A stretch of DNA of 64,000 nt from Komagataeibacter xylinus (GCF_004302915.1 NZ_QQBI01000005.1:99821-163820); one strand, 5' to 3'; shown: positions 34,494-43,556, counted from the stretch's first letter. Program-made: numbers and translations. Notes: generated by a model from the letters alone, not told the origin.

Positions 34494-35759
34494 TCAGTCG
34501 GCATCCGCCGTGGCGGGTTCGCACAGGGCGTGGCCCATCCGGGTGCGCTTGGCTTCCAGATAGGCGCGGTTGAAGGGGTTGGGCGCAATGGCCAGCGCAA
34601 TGCGCCTGCGCACGTCAAAGCCGTGGCGTTGCAGGGCATGGACCTTGTCGGGGTTGTTGGTCAGCAGGTCGAGCCGGTCAACACCCAGCGCGCGCAGGAT
34701 GTCCGAGGCGGCCTGCCAGTCGCGCGCGTCGGTCTCGAAGCCAAGGCGGTGGTTGGCGTCCACCGTGTCCAGCCCGTCATCCTGCAGCGCATAGGCACGG
34801 ATCTTGTTGGCCAGGCCAATGCCGCGCCCCTCATGCCCGCGCACATAGACCAGCACGCCGGACTCGGCTGCGCCAATCTGCTCGAGCGCGCCCTGTAGCT
34901 GCGCGCCGCAATCGCAGCGCAGCGAGCCCAGCGCATCGCCCGTCACGCATTCCGAATGCAGGCGCACCAGCGGCACGCTGCCCGGCCTGCCGGGTTCGCC
35001 CTTGACCATGGCCACATGCTCCGTGCCATCGGGCGCGCGAAAGGCATGGATCATCATGTCAGGCCCGCCAAAGCGGCTGGGCAGGCGGGCGCGGGCGACC
35101 TGCTCGATGGCGGGCTTTTCTTCCGTTTCTGCCGCGATCGGGTTGTCTTTCAGCCATTTCGCCAGTTCGGCGATGGACAGGATCTGCAACCCGTGGCGCT
35201 TTGCGTAGGGGCGCAGGTCGTCCATGCGGGCCATGGTGCCGTCCTCGTTCATGATCTCGCAGATCACGGCAGCCGGGATCAGCCCCGCCATGCGGGCAAG
35301 GTCCACCGAGGCCTCGGTGTGGCCGGGGCGTGCCACCGTGCCGCCGGGCACCGCGCGCAGCGGGAAGATGTGGCCCGGGGAGACCAGATCCGCGGGCTTC
35401 GCATCCGGCGCTGCCGCCACCAGCACGGTCTCGGCGCGGTCGGCGGCGGAAATGCCGGTGGTCACCCCCTCGCGCGCCTCGATGGAGACGGTGAACGCCG
35501 TGCCACGCGGGCAGGTGTTCACCTGTGTCATCATGGGCAGGTTGAGCTGCGTGATCCGCTCGGGCGACATGGGCATGCACACCAGCCCGCGCGCGTGGGT
35601 GACCATGAAGTTCATGGCTTCTGGCGTCATGAGTTCGGCGGCCATGACCAGGTCGCCCTCGTTCTCGCGGTCCTCGTCATCCACAAGGATGATCATCCCG
35701 CCCCGGCGGATGGTTTCCACGGCCTGCGCCAGTGCCGGGGGCATCAACGATACTGACAT
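34494..35759 (-). CDS. ribBA: Bifunctional 3,4-dihydroxybutanone phosphate synthase / GTP cyclohydrolase II
   Basis: RibBA (421 aa) supplies both riboflavin precursors. The N-terminal RibB domain has the acidic loop DDEDRENEGD (residues 27-36) and RGLVCMP. The C-terminal RibA domain has the zinc cysteines Cys271, Cys282 and Cys284 in HSECVTGDALGSLRCDCGAQ and the GHEGRGIGL loop. The start overlaps the end of ribE by 16 bp, so the two are cotranslated. RibA-domain residues are intact, unlike fusions in which one half has decayed. Confidence 0.94.
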   Translation of the reverse strand: MSVSLMPPALAQAVETIRRGGMIILVDDEDRENEGDLVMAAELMTPEAMNFMVTHARGLVCMPMSPERITQLNLPMMTQVNTCPRGTAFTVSIEAREGVTTGISAADRAETVLVAAAPDAKPADLVSPGHIFPLRAVPGGTVARPGHTEASVDLARMAGLIPAAVICEIMNEDGTMARMDDLRPYAKRHGLQILSIAELAKWLKDNPIAAETEEKPAIEQVARARLPSRFGGPDMMIHAFRAPDGTEHVAMVKGEPGRPGSVPLVRLHSECVTGDALGSLRCDCGAQLQGALEQIGAAESGVLVYVRGHEGRGIGLANKIRAYALQDDGLDTVDANHRLGFETDARDWQAASDILRALGVDRLDLLTNNPDKVHALQRHGFDVRRRIALAIAPNPFNRAYLEAKRTRMGHALCEPATADAD

Positions 35760-36361
35760 ACGCTCTCCACATATTTAGCAATGACATCGACTTCGATGTT
35801 CACGGCGTCGCCTGGCTTCAGGCTGCCAAGGGTGGTGTGTTCCCATGTGTGGGGGATGATCATCAGGGCGATGCGGAATGAATCCGCATCGCAGCCATCC
35901 TCGCCCGGTGCGCCCACTTCGTTCAGGGTGAGGCTGATGCCATCGATGGTGATGGAGCCTTTCTCGACCAGGTAGCGGCGCAGCCGGGCGGGAATAATGA
36001 AGGTGATGTGCCGCCCCTCGCCTTCCGCGCGCACGGCGAGCAGGCGGCCCGTGCCATCGACATGGCCCTGCACGATATGGCCCGAAAGCCGCGTGGCGGG
36101 CGTGACCGCGCGTTCGAGGTTGACGGTGTGCCCGGCCTCGATGCGGCCAAGCGCCGTGCGGTCCAGCGTCTCGGAACTGATGAAGAAGGTGGCCGTGCCC
36201 TTCGCATCAAAGGAAGTCACGGTCAGGCACACACCATTGACGGCGATGCTCTCGCCAAGGGCAAGGTCGGTGATGCCCGTTTCCACCGTGATGTCCAGAT
36301 CCCGGTCAAGCCGCCGCGCGGCGCTGACCTGTCCCTGGTGCTCGATAATGCCAGAAAACAT
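35744..36361 (-). CDS. ribE: Riboflavin synthase alpha chain
   Basis: Riboflavin synthase (205 aa) dismutates two lumazines into riboflavin and the pyrimidine precursor. It begins with the invariant MFSGIIEHQGQV and has the two barrel repeats (IAVNGVCLTVTSF in the first and ITIDGISLTLNEV in the second), with SGHIVQGHVDG between them. It lies 9 bp after ribD and overlaps ribBA. Confidence 0.95.
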   Translation of the reverse strand: MFSGIIEHQGQVSAARRLDRDLDITVETGITDLALGESIAVNGVCLTVTSFDAKGTATFFISSETLDRTALGRIEAGHTVNLERAVTPATRLSGHIVQGHVDGTGRLLAVRAEGEGRHITFIIPARLRRYLVEKGSITIDGISLTLNEVGAPGEDGCDADSFRIALMIIPHTWEHTTLGSLKPGDAVNIEVDVIAKYVESVCQYR

Positions 36362-36370
36362 GCTTACTCC

Positions 36371-37501
36371 TTATGCGGCGGCAAGTTCGGGGAAGAGGCG
36401 CAGCGGGGTTACACAGCCCTCGCGCACCCGCACGGCGTACCGGTCCGTGCCATCGGGGCCGTGGGTTATGCTCAGCCAGTCATGCCACAGCCCGCGGGCC
36501 TCGATTTCGGCCAGCAGTTTTGGGCCCGCCTCCACCATCGCCCACGTAACACCCGCCTGGCCGAGCATGTCGGGCAGGGCGGCGATGTCGGTGCAGACCC
36601 GTATTTCAAAGCCCCGGTTGCGCGCGGCGGTGAGGTAGGCTTCATCCACCTCGCCCGCGCGGGTGCAGATGGCGAGGATGCGCGGCGCACGATCCGGGTG
36701 GTCGGGCACGCGGCGCACGTCCAGGCCGGGGCGGTCGGCACGGATGGTGCCGGTGGCGGTAATCACGGCATCGGTCGCCCGGCGCAGGCGGTGCGCAAGA
36801 TCGAGCGAGGCCGTGGTGGTGAAGGTGGTCCGGCCCGCGGGTGGCACCATGGCACTATTGACATCAAGCGCCTGCTTGACCGTGATCCATGGCTGGCCGG
36901 TGCGCGTGAAATGCGTGAAGGGGGCCAGCAGGCTGCGGCACAGGGCCTGCATGGCGGCCTGCGCGCCGGTTGGCTGGAGCACATGCACCGTGCAGCCGCG
37001 CTGGCGCAGCGTGTCGGCCCCGCCGCCTTGCACATGCGGGTTGGGGTCGCGCACGCCAATCCATACGGTGCGGATGGGCGTTGCGAGGATGGCGAGCGAG
37101 CACGGGCCGGTGCGCCCGGTGTGGTTGCATGGCTCGAGGGTAACCACCGCCGTATGCGCGCGTGCCAGCAGGCCGCGTTCGCGGCACTGGTTTATGGCCT
37201 GGATCTCGGCATGGGGCGTGCCCGCGCGGTGGTGGCCGCCCGTGGCGAGGATGGTGCCTTCGCTGTCAAGGATGGTGCAGCCCACGGGCGGGTTGGGCGC
37301 GGTCGCGCCCACATGGCGCGCCGCCTCGTCCACCGCCGCGCGAAAGGCGTGGGCGATGGCGCGTGGCAGGGCGGCGGCCTGCGCGGTGCTGGCGTGGGAA
37401 CCCTGTGGCAACGCGTCCAAAACACAGTACTCCATCCATCTGGACGGACCCAGGGCGCGTAAAACCACATGCCTGCCTTCCACGCGGGAAAGCAGGGCCA
37501 T
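36371..37501 (-). CDS. ribD: Bifunctional riboflavin deaminase/reductase
   Basis: RibD (376 aa from 37501) deaminates and then reduces the first pyrimidine intermediate. The deaminase has APNPPVGC, the zinc ligand His97 in HAE (97-99), and Cys125/Cys134 in LEPCNHTGRTGPC. The reductase domain fills the C-terminal half, with VKQALDVNSAM and ATGTIRADRPGLDVR. About 50 residues precede the normal family start near FRAAVDEAARH; an internal ATG at 37435 would shorten this. The first ATG lies about 10 bp below the FMN riboswitch, which favours it. Confidence 0.92.
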   Translation of the reverse strand: MALLSRVEGRHVVLRALGPSRWMEYCVLDALPQGSHASTAQAAALPRAIAHAFRAAVDEAARHVGATAPNPPVGCTILDSEGTILATGGHHRAGTPHAEIQAINQCRERGLLARAHTAVVTLEPCNHTGRTGPCSLAILATPIRTVWIGVRDPNPHVQGGGADTLRQRGCTVHVLQPTGAQAAMQALCRSLLAPFTHFTRTGQPWITVKQALDVNSAMVPPAGRTTFTTTASLDLAHRLRRATDAVITATGTIRADRPGLDVRRVPDHPDRAPRILAICTRAGEVDEAYLTAARNRGFEIRVCTDIAALPDMLGQAGVTWAMVEAGPKLLAEIEARGLWHDWLSITHGPDGTDRYAVRVREGCVTPLRLFPELAAA

Positions 37502-37510
37502 AGTTTCCGT

Positions 37511-37660
37511 TCTCTCTCATCCGGACTGTAACCGTCGGTTCCGGAATCTCACCGGATCTGCTTGACCCCGTCCGCTTTCGCGGCCGGGCGCTCGCGGACT
37601 TATGGCCCCGCATGCAGGACCAATTACCGCCGGTGGGGAATTTCGCCCCGCCCTGAGAAC
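37511..37660 (-). promoter_or_regulatory. FMN riboswitch (RFN element)
   Basis: On the minus strand every conserved block is present: AGGGCGGGGCGAAATTCCCC, ACCGGCGGTAATT, CCGCGAGCG, GGTCAAGCAGATCCGGTGAG, ATTCCGGAACCGACGGTTAC and AGTCCGGATGAGAGA. The aptamer ends about 10 bp before the ribD ATG with no T-run terminator between, so control of translation initiation is likely. Confidence 0.97.
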
Positions 37661-37705
37661 GTCTGTAAACCGGGAAAGAACCCCGATTCGTGTTCAATGA
37701 CACTG

Positions 37706-37734
37706 ATAGTGGGAACAATTCGCGCCGATTGCAA
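37706..37734 (-). promoter_or_regulatory. Probable promoter of the riboflavin operon
   Basis: On the minus strand TTGCAA (37734-37729), a 17-bp spacer and CACTAT (37711-37706) lie about 45 bp upstream of the FMN aptamer. Spacing and -10 form resemble the candidate before the TPP riboswitch. Confidence 0.45.
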
Positions 37735-37754
37735 CCCACCCCCCATGCGGGGAA

Positions 37755-38651
37755 CTATAATGTGTCCCGTTCGCGCGCCTGGCTGTGGCGGCCGGGATGG
37801 AGCAGCGAGGGGATGCGGCCATGATGGCCGAAATTGACCAGCCGTGCCTCCTCCACCTCGATGCGGCCGAGCAGGCGCGAGCGGATGATGGCGATGGCCA
37901 GCGCCGCCCCCATGAAGGGCCCGAGCGCATAGATCCAGAAAGACTGCCACTGCCCTGCAACCAGCGCCGGGCCAAAGCTGCGCGCAAGGTTGGAACTGTT
38001 GCCCGACAGCCAGGCCGAGATGGGGTTGCACGCCAGGAAAAACAGCCCGCCCGCCCACGGCGTAAGCCATTTCAGCGTGGGATGGGCGGCAAGGGCACAG
38101 ATCATCAGCACCAGCAGCACGGTCAGCACCAGTTCCGTCACCAGTGGCCACAGCACCGATACATGCGGGAACGGGATGGTGGCGGCATAGGCCGAGGCCT
38201 GCGCCATCTGCCCCCATACCGGCAGGACATGGCCCAGCCCCGCGAGCAGTGCCGTGGCCAGGCAGGCGCCGGTCATCTGGGCTGCGATGTAGCCGCACAG
38301 GTCGATCACCCCCAGCCTGCCCGCAAGGCTGAACGCCAGCGAGACCGAGGGGCTGACATGTGCCCCGCTGACCCGCCCGAACGGCGTGAACGCCGCCACC
38401 GTGCCCGACAGGCCAAAGAACAGCCCGCACAGCGCGGTCTGCACCAGCGGGTGGGGGGCGAGCGCACGGCCAATGGGGGTATAGGGCGTGGTCAGCACCG
38501 TAACCGACACGATCCCGCAGAGCATGAGCACCGTTGTCGCCACCATCTCGCATGCATACAGCTTCCAGTGCAGCGGATGGTCGGGGTGGGGTGCGCCGGC
38601 AAGGGGCCGGTCCTCCTGGGGTGGGGAGCCGGTCTGCCGGGGTGCGGTCAT
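37755..38651 (-). CDS. MIP family channel (aquaporin-like) with altered NPA boxes
   Basis: This 298-residue inner-membrane channel of the major intrinsic protein fold has six membrane helices. The first NPA box reads SPS (residues 100-102, in SGAHVSPSVSLAF) and the second reads NLA (221-223, in SGNSSNLARSFGPAL). The flanking residues, including the conserved Arg224, are normal. An N-terminal cytoplasmic tail of ~28 residues is Pro-rich, and a C-terminal tail of ~35 residues is His/Arg-rich. The altered boxes could change selectivity (water, glycerol, acetic acid or another small solute); none is shown. Confidence 0.85.
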   Translation of the reverse strand: MTAPRQTGSPPQEDRPLAGAPHPDHPLHWKLYACEMVATTVLMLCGIVSVTVLTTPYTPIGRALAPHPLVQTALCGLFFGLSGTVAAFTPFGRVSGAHVSPSVSLAFSLAGRLGVIDLCGYIAAQMTGACLATALLAGLGHVLPVWGQMAQASAYAATIPFPHVSVLWPLVTELVLTVLLVLMICALAAHPTLKWLTPWAGGLFFLACNPISAWLSGNSSNLARSFGPALVAGQWQSFWIYALGPFMGAALAIAIIRSRLLGRIEVEEARLVNFGHHGRIPSLLHPGRHSQARERDTL

Positions 38652-38934
38652 GTCGTGTTACTCCCTTCGTGGCACATGTAGAGGCCTTGAATTAAAGCAG
38701 GGAATGGTGTGGAATAAAGGAAATCATGCGAATATAAGCCGTGCATGAGAATAGTTAATGCATAGCAGCTGAATGTTTTTTCTATAATAGGATGCGCCAC
38801 CCATCCTGTATCCCGTCAGGCATGGGGTGCGGGTAGTGGCAGGTTTCTTCCCCCCGTCGGTGCCTGTTGCTGCAGGCAGGCTGGCGGGCGGGGTTTTTAT
38901 CAATCATGTATTCAGGGGCAGACGCGCCAGGCTG

Positions 38935-40785
38935 ATGGATTGCTGTTGGAAAGAAGGCCGCTGTTCATGTCGGGCCGACAGGGCGGGCAGGCCCCGCATG
39001 GTGCTGGGCGGGCTGATGGTCGTGCTGGGGGGCATGGCGGCGCCTGTGGCGGCCTGGGCCGATGACATGGCCGAGATCCGCGCCCTCCATGCCGAGATGC
39101 AGCGGCTGGAGGCCAAGGTGCAGCAGCTCGAGGCCCGTCATGGCATGGCAGCGGGCAACGCGCATGTGCTGGCGGGGCGCACGCTGCGCTCGGGTCCGCG
39201 CCCGGGTGCCAGCAGCACGTCGGTCACCAACCCGTCGGGCCAGATCACGGCCATGCCCGACCTGTCACGGCTGACCATCGGCGGCCCCGCCCTGTCGGAT
39301 GACGCGCAGGCGGCGGCGGCGGCCGAGAACACCATGACCGAATCCATCGTGCCCACCCAGCCCAAGCTCGACCTTGATTCCTCCAGCCCGCTGGCCATTA
39401 CCCAGACCGGGGTGGACAGCCTGCCGCCCATCTTCCGCATTGGCGGGGTTTCGGTCAGGCTGGGTGGCTTTATCGATTTCTCGAACATCTATCGCAGCAA
39501 GAACCTGACCAGCGGCCCCGCCACAAGCTGGGGCGCGTTTCCCTACGCCAACAGCCCCAACGCCCATACCGGCGAGTACCGCCCCTCCGCCCAGCTCACC
39601 CGCCTGAGCGTGCTGCTGCAGGGCTCGCCCACCAAGGACGAGACGCTGTCAGGCTATATCGAGACCGATTTTGGCGGCGCGGCCGGCACCGCCAACAGTT
39701 ACCAGACCAACAGCTACACGCCGCGCATCCGCCAGGCGTACATGACCTACAGCAACACCAAATGGGGCTTCCATGTGCTGGCTGGGCAGGCATGGAGCCT
39801 GACCACGGGCTATACGCAGGGCCTGCTGTCGCGCCATGAGCAGCTGCCGCCGGTCGTGGATAACAACCAGATCCCCGGCATCGTGTTCACCCGCGTGCCG
39901 CAGATCCGCTTCATCAAGGATTTCGGGCGCAAGTGGTGGCTCGGGCTTTCGCTCGAGGCGCCGCAGGTGGCCTATGCGGCCTCGGGCAGCGCGGGCGACC
40001 ACCCGATGATGACCGGCACGGATGATGACACCCTCGCCTCATCGGGCACCACGCTGCTCTACAACAACGCCGGTTCGGGCATGCTCAACCCCAATGCCAA
40101 ATACAGCATGGACGTGGCGCCTGACATCGTGCTCAAGGGCGCGCTCGACACCAAGCCCGCCCATTACGAGGTCTATGGCCTCGCGCGCTGGTTCAAGGCG
40201 ATGGGGCAGGCCCCGGGCGGCCCGATCCGCGAGCATGTTTCCTTCGCCGGTGGCGTGGGCGGCGACGTGACGGTGCATGTCATCCCGCGCTACCTGCAGT
40301 TTACCGGCAACGTGCTGGCAGGCGAGGGGATTGGCCGTTATGGCCCCGCCATGCTGCCCGACGCCACCTTCAAGGCCAATGGCTCGCCCGCCCCCATCCC
40401 CGAGATCATCGGCAGCATGGGGCTGATCGGCCACCCGACCTCAAACCTGCTGGTCTATCTGTATGGCGGCGTGGAGAGCGCGGGCAGGCGGACCTATACC
40501 GGCAGCGATGGCTTTGAATATGGCTATGGCGTGAATGACCTGTCGCTAAGCAGCTGCAACGTGGAGCTGATTACCGGCGGCAGCTGTGATGCCCAGACCC
40601 ACACCATTGCCGACCTGACCGTGGGCGGCTGGTGGCATGTGCTGCAGGGCGGCTATGGCGCGGTGATGACGGGCGTGCAGTACACCTACCTGCGCAAATT
40701 CGCCTACAGGGGCGGCGATGGCGCCAGCCCCACCACGGGGGGTAACACCATCTACGTCACGTTCCGCTATTTGCCGTTCCAGTAG
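38935..40785 (+). CDS. Outer-membrane porin-like protein with N-terminal coiled coil
   Basis: This protein of about 616 residues is probably a beta-barrel porin. The signal peptide contains MVLGGLMVVLGGMAAPVAAWA (residues 22-42 from 38935). A mature-end coiled coil, MAEIRALHAEMQRLEAKVQQ, follows. A disordered Pro/Ser linker and alternating beta strands run from ~180 to the C-terminus, which ends VTFRYLPFQ. The frame is open from 38827; 38935 or 38998 are the plausible starts, neither with a strong ribosome site. It resembles carbohydrate or general porins found in acetic acid bacteria; substrate unknown. The end overlaps the convergent gene by 29 bp. Confidence 0.75.
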   Translation: MDCCWKEGRCSCRADRAGRPRMVLGGLMVVLGGMAAPVAAWADDMAEIRALHAEMQRLEAKVQQLEARHGMAAGNAHVLAGRTLRSGPRPGASSTSVTNPSGQITAMPDLSRLTIGGPALSDDAQAAAAAENTMTESIVPTQPKLDLDSSSPLAITQTGVDSLPPIFRIGGVSVRLGGFIDFSNIYRSKNLTSGPATSWGAFPYANSPNAHTGEYRPSAQLTRLSVLLQGSPTKDETLSGYIETDFGGAAGTANSYQTNSYTPRIRQAYMTYSNTKWGFHVLAGQAWSLTTGYTQGLLSRHEQLPPVVDNNQIPGIVFTRVPQIRFIKDFGRKWWLGLSLEAPQVAYAASGSAGDHPMMTGTDDDTLASSGTTLLYNNAGSGMLNPNAKYSMDVAPDIVLKGALDTKPAHYEVYGLARWFKAMGQAPGGPIREHVSFAGGVGGDVTVHVIPRYLQFTGNVLAGEGIGRYGPAMLPDATFKANGSPAPIPEIIGSMGLIGHPTSNLLVYLYGGVESAGRRTYTGSDGFEYGYGVNDLSLSSCNVELITGGSCDAQTHTIADLTVGGWWHVLQGGYGAVMTGVQYTYLRKFAYRGGDGASPTTGGNTIYVTFRYLPFQ

Positions 40786-41314
40786 CCGCGCTGCTGGCTG
40801 CCAGGGCGGCCTGGCAATCGGCGGCCTGATGGGCGAGGTGAATGTCATGCACCTCGCTTACGGCGCGGATGGTGGTCGTGCGCCAATGCGCGGTCATGCC
40901 GTGGGGCGTGCACAGCGCGCCCGCGCCGAGCAGCGGCCCGTTACCCGGATCAACCACCGCCAGCACGGCACGCGGGTTGCGTGGCAGGGCCAGGCGCAGG
41001 GCCGTGCGCAGGCGTGCCGTCGTCTGGTCATCGGTATGGGTGATCAGCTCGGGCACCAGCTCGATCCAGCCCGACCAGCCAGCCGCCACGGCGCGGCGCA
41101 GCTGCGGCCAGGCCTTGTGCTCGTCAAGCGCCTTGATGGTCGCGTCCGCCCCGTCTTCATGCAGCTGGCGGGCAAGGGCGCGTGCGCTCAGGCCCATTCC
41201 GGCCTCGGTGGGGGCGCCCGCGGGAGGCAGGCTGGCGGCAAGTGCTGTCAGCCCGATGGTGGGGGCAAGCAGGGCAGCAAACAGCATCAGCCGGGGAAAA
41301 GTGCTGGGGCGCAT
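40757..41314 (-). CDS. Secreted alpha-helical protein of unknown function
   Basis: This 185-residue protein has a signal peptide (MRPSTFPRLMLFAALLAPTI, cleavage after ALA near residue 26). The mature part is helical and Ala-rich. It has two cysteines, in GALCTPHGM and AADCQAAL, and the motif IELVPELITHTDDQTTARLRTALRLAL. No family is recognised. The last 29 bp overlap the end of the convergent porin gene, so the C-terminal residues are encoded opposite the porin C-terminus. Codon pattern and signal peptide support it as real. Confidence 0.65.
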   Translation of the reverse strand: MRPSTFPRLMLFAALLAPTIGLTALAASLPPAGAPTEAGMGLSARALARQLHEDGADATIKALDEHKAWPQLRRAVAAGWSGWIELVPELITHTDDQTTARLRTALRLALPRNPRAVLAVVDPGNGPLLGAGALCTPHGMTAHWRTTTIRAVSEVHDIHLAHQAADCQAALAASSAATGTANSGT

Positions 41315-41582
41315 TGTCTTTGTTCTCCCTTCTTACTGGTGTTGCGTTATGGTGAGGAAACACCGCAATCGTGGCGCGGGCGGGGCATGGATGGGGAAAA
41401 TCATGGGCACGCCGGTTGCAGGGGTGGGCACATGTGCTTATAGCCTGCGGCCATGCCCGCCTGTGTCACGGGGCAGCCGCGCGATCCTGACCGGACCTGC
41501 CACGCGCGTTGACCAAAGGGGCGGACAAGGCCCTGAATTGTTGTTTCTGGCGGGTCTCGCCATTGTGGAGAACAGACGTTTC

Positions 41583-41810
41583 ATGGGTGCCATGTCCTCT
41601 TCCGAACTTTCGCGTCTTCAGGTCTGCCTGCGCCGTCTGCTGGGCTCGCCGGGGCTTACCGTCAATGCGCCGCCGCGCGCCGGGCTGTCGGTTGAACTCG
41701 CGGTCAATGGTGAAGTGGTGGGCACTGTCCATCGTGATGAAGACGAGGGCGAAGTGTCCTACGCCATCCACATGACCGTGCTGGAAGAAGACCTCCCCCC
41801 CGCGAAGTAA
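41583..41810 (+). CDS. DUF3126 family small protein
   Basis: This 75-residue cytoplasmic protein of the alphaproteobacterial DUF3126 family has unknown function. The sequence SSSELSRLQVCLRRLLGSPGL followed by VELAVNGEVVGTVHRDEDEGEVSY matches the family layout of one helix and a small sheet. The start at 41583 has GGAGA 12 bp upstream; an ATG nine bases later is the alternative. The long upstream open frame to 40842 is not coding, because it runs opposite the secreted protein gene. Confidence 0.85.
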   Translation: MGAMSSSELSRLQVCLRRLLGSPGLTVNAPPRAGLSVELAVNGEVVGTVHRDEDEGEVSYAIHMTVLEEDLPPAK

Positions 41811-41826
41811 GGCCCGGAAACAGGAA

Positions 41827-41867
41827 GAAGTTTTTGGTGAAGCTTTTTTCAGGAAGCTTCAGGAACC
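41827..41867. repeat. Palindromic element, half copy 9 (orientation A)
   Basis: The left outer arm GAAGTTTTTGGTG and hairpin 1, GAAGCTTTTTTC / AGGAAGCTTC, remain. Hairpin 2 and the right outer arm are gone. It starts 16 bp after the DUF3126 stop and ends 40 bp before the convergent DUF2939 stop. Confidence 0.7.
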
Positions 41868-41907
41868 GTGGCCCGGCGTTCCGGCCCCGTCGAGCGGCCT
41901 GGCCAGC

Positions 41908-42534
41908 CTAGGGCTGCGTCAGCGGCTGGGGCACGGGGCCTGCCGATGCCTCGACAAGAGGCTGCGGAGGGCGCGCGGGCAGGTCGATTCGGTGGATCTT
42001 CCACTGGAAGGCATGAATGCGCATCTGCAGCCGCAGCGGGGTCTCGTTTTCATGGCCGGGCATGAGCACGCTCGCCTCGAACACGCCGGGGTGGGTGAAA
42101 TGCGCATGCAGCCGCCACAGCATGCCCAGCATCGTGCCCGCCGTGGCGGGCTGCTGTTCATGTGGCATCAGGTGATCGACCAGCATGCCCAGCTTGTCGG
42201 GGCGCACTTCCTCGTCAATCGCGTTGGATGCAGCGGATGAAGCGAAGGATGACCCGAAGGCAGGCAGCTCATCATCGGCCACGGGCGGCCCGATCAGGTC
42301 ATCGACCACCTGCGTCTTGAGCCCGTTGCGCACCGATTCCCATTTGAGGCAGGTGTTGAGGCTGCCCATGTCATGGCTGCGGATGGCCGACGTGATGGAC
42401 CATAATGTAAAAAAGGGTGACGCCGCGTACAGCGTGGTAGCGGCAGCCAGCGTGCCCGCGCATACCCACCGCGCCTGCTGGCGGCGCAGGGTGGACAGGT
42501 TGGCGGGAATTTCCATGCGGGAAAGATAAGACAT
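41908..42534 (-). CDS. DUF2939 family protein with N-terminal membrane anchor
   Basis: This 208-residue protein has a single membrane helix near residues 27-45 (WVCAGTLAAATTLYAASPFF) and a periplasmic domain. The DUF2939 pattern is visible in YAASPFFTLWSITSAIRSHDMGSLNTCLKWESVRNGLKTQVVDDL. The start at 42534 follows GGGGGAG with 7-8 bp spacing. The C-terminal 25 residues are Pro-rich. Function is unknown. An AT-rich 197-bp gap separates it from the divergent moeB-like gene. Confidence 0.78.
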   Translation of the reverse strand: MSYLSRMEIPANLSTLRRQQARWVCAGTLAAATTLYAASPFFTLWSITSAIRSHDMGSLNTCLKWESVRNGLKTQVVDDLIGPPVADDELPAFGSSFASSAASNAIDEEVRPDKLGMLVDHLMPHEQQPATAGTMLGMLWRLHAHFTHPGVFEASVLMPGHENETPLRLQMRIHAFQWKIHRIDLPARPPQPLVEASAGPVPQPLTQP

Positions 42535-42731
42535 TGATTTATACTCCCCCAAAATGGTTTCACCTTGCCCTTGAGCTTATACTGCAAACATATCGGGCAT
42601 GCATTGGTTTCATGATTGCGTGACATAATTTTCACGTAATCGTGATCGAAAGCCTGTCTCTCCCGGCTGCGCCGGGGTGGGGCAGGGTGTATCCGCCATG
42701 GGTGCGGCAACGGGCGGGGCAGGAGAGAGGA

Positions 42732-43556
42732 ATGAATTTTTCCGACGAAGAGATCCAGCGCTACGCGCGCCACATTCTCCTGCCCGAGGTGGGTGGCACA
42801 GGGCAGGAAGCGTTGAAAAATGCCAGTGTTCTGGTCATTGGCGCGGGTGGGCTGGGCTCGCCCGTGGCCCTTTACCTGGCCGCCGCAGGCGTGGGCCGCA
42901 TCGGGCTGGTTGATGATGACGTGGTGGACCTGTCGAACCTGCAACGCCAGATCGCGCATGTAACCGACCGGGTCGGCCAGCCCAAGGTCGAGTCGGCAGC
43001 AACCGCCATGCGCGCGATCAATCCGGGAACACGGGTCGATTGTCATAACGTGCGGCTTGCGGCTGACAATGCCCGCGCGCTGGTGCGGGAATATGACCTC
43101 GTATGCGATGGCAGCGACAATTTCGCCACCCGCTACCTCGTGGCCGATGCCTGCGCGCTGGAGGGGCGCACCCTCATCTCCGCCGCCGTGCTGCGTTTTG
43201 AGGGCCAGCTTTCCACCTTCCGCCCCGGCGGGCCGTGCTATCGCTGCCTCTACCCCGAGGCCCCGCCCGCGGGCACCGTGCCGTCCTGCGCGGAGGCGGG
43301 TGTGTTTGGCGCCGTGACCGGGGTCATGGGCACGCTCCAGGCCACCGAGGCGCTGAAGGAAATCCTCGGTATTGGCGAGAGCCTGTCCGGTCGCCTGCTG
43401 GTATGGGATGCGCTGGCCATGCGCTTTCACACCATTACCCTGCCGCCCGACCCTGACTGCGCCCTGTGTGGCGCGCACCCCGCCATCCATGACCTCTCGG
43501 CCCATCACAACCCCGCACCCGTCCAGTGCGGCGTGCCCGAGGGGGCTGCGCCATGA
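42732..43556 (+). CDS. moeB: ThiF/MoeB family sulfur-carrier adenylyltransferase
   Basis: This 274-residue E1-like enzyme adenylates the C-terminal glycine of a ThiS- or MoaD-type sulfur carrier. The ATP-binding GAGGLG is at residues 37-42, the DDDVVDLSNLQRQI block at 61-74, and the zinc cysteines are Cys169/Cys172 and Cys243/Cys246. The catalytic-loop cysteine is Cys186 in VPSCAEAGV. There is no rhodanese domain, as in E. coli MoeB. AGGAGAGAGG precedes the ATG. A DsrE-like gene overlaps its stop by 4 bp. MoeB and ThiF cannot be separated without a carrier gene nearby. Confidence 0.88.
   Translation: MNFSDEEIQRYARHILLPEVGGTGQEALKNASVLVIGAGGLGSPVALYLAAAGVGRIGLVDDDVVDLSNLQRQIAHVTDRVGQPKVESAATAMRAINPGTRVDCHNVRLAADNARALVREYDLVCDGSDNFATRYLVADACALEGRTLISAAVLRFEGQLSTFRPGGPCYRCLYPEAPPAGTVPSCAEAGVFGAVTGVMGTLQATEALKEILGIGESLSGRLLVWDALAMRFHTITLPPDPDCALCGAHPAIHDLSAHHNPAPVQCGVPEGAAP

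Noticed and set aside
40842..41582. Long upstream part of the frame ending in DUF3126
   Set aside because: It is antisense to the secreted protein gene; only the last 75 codons match a known family.
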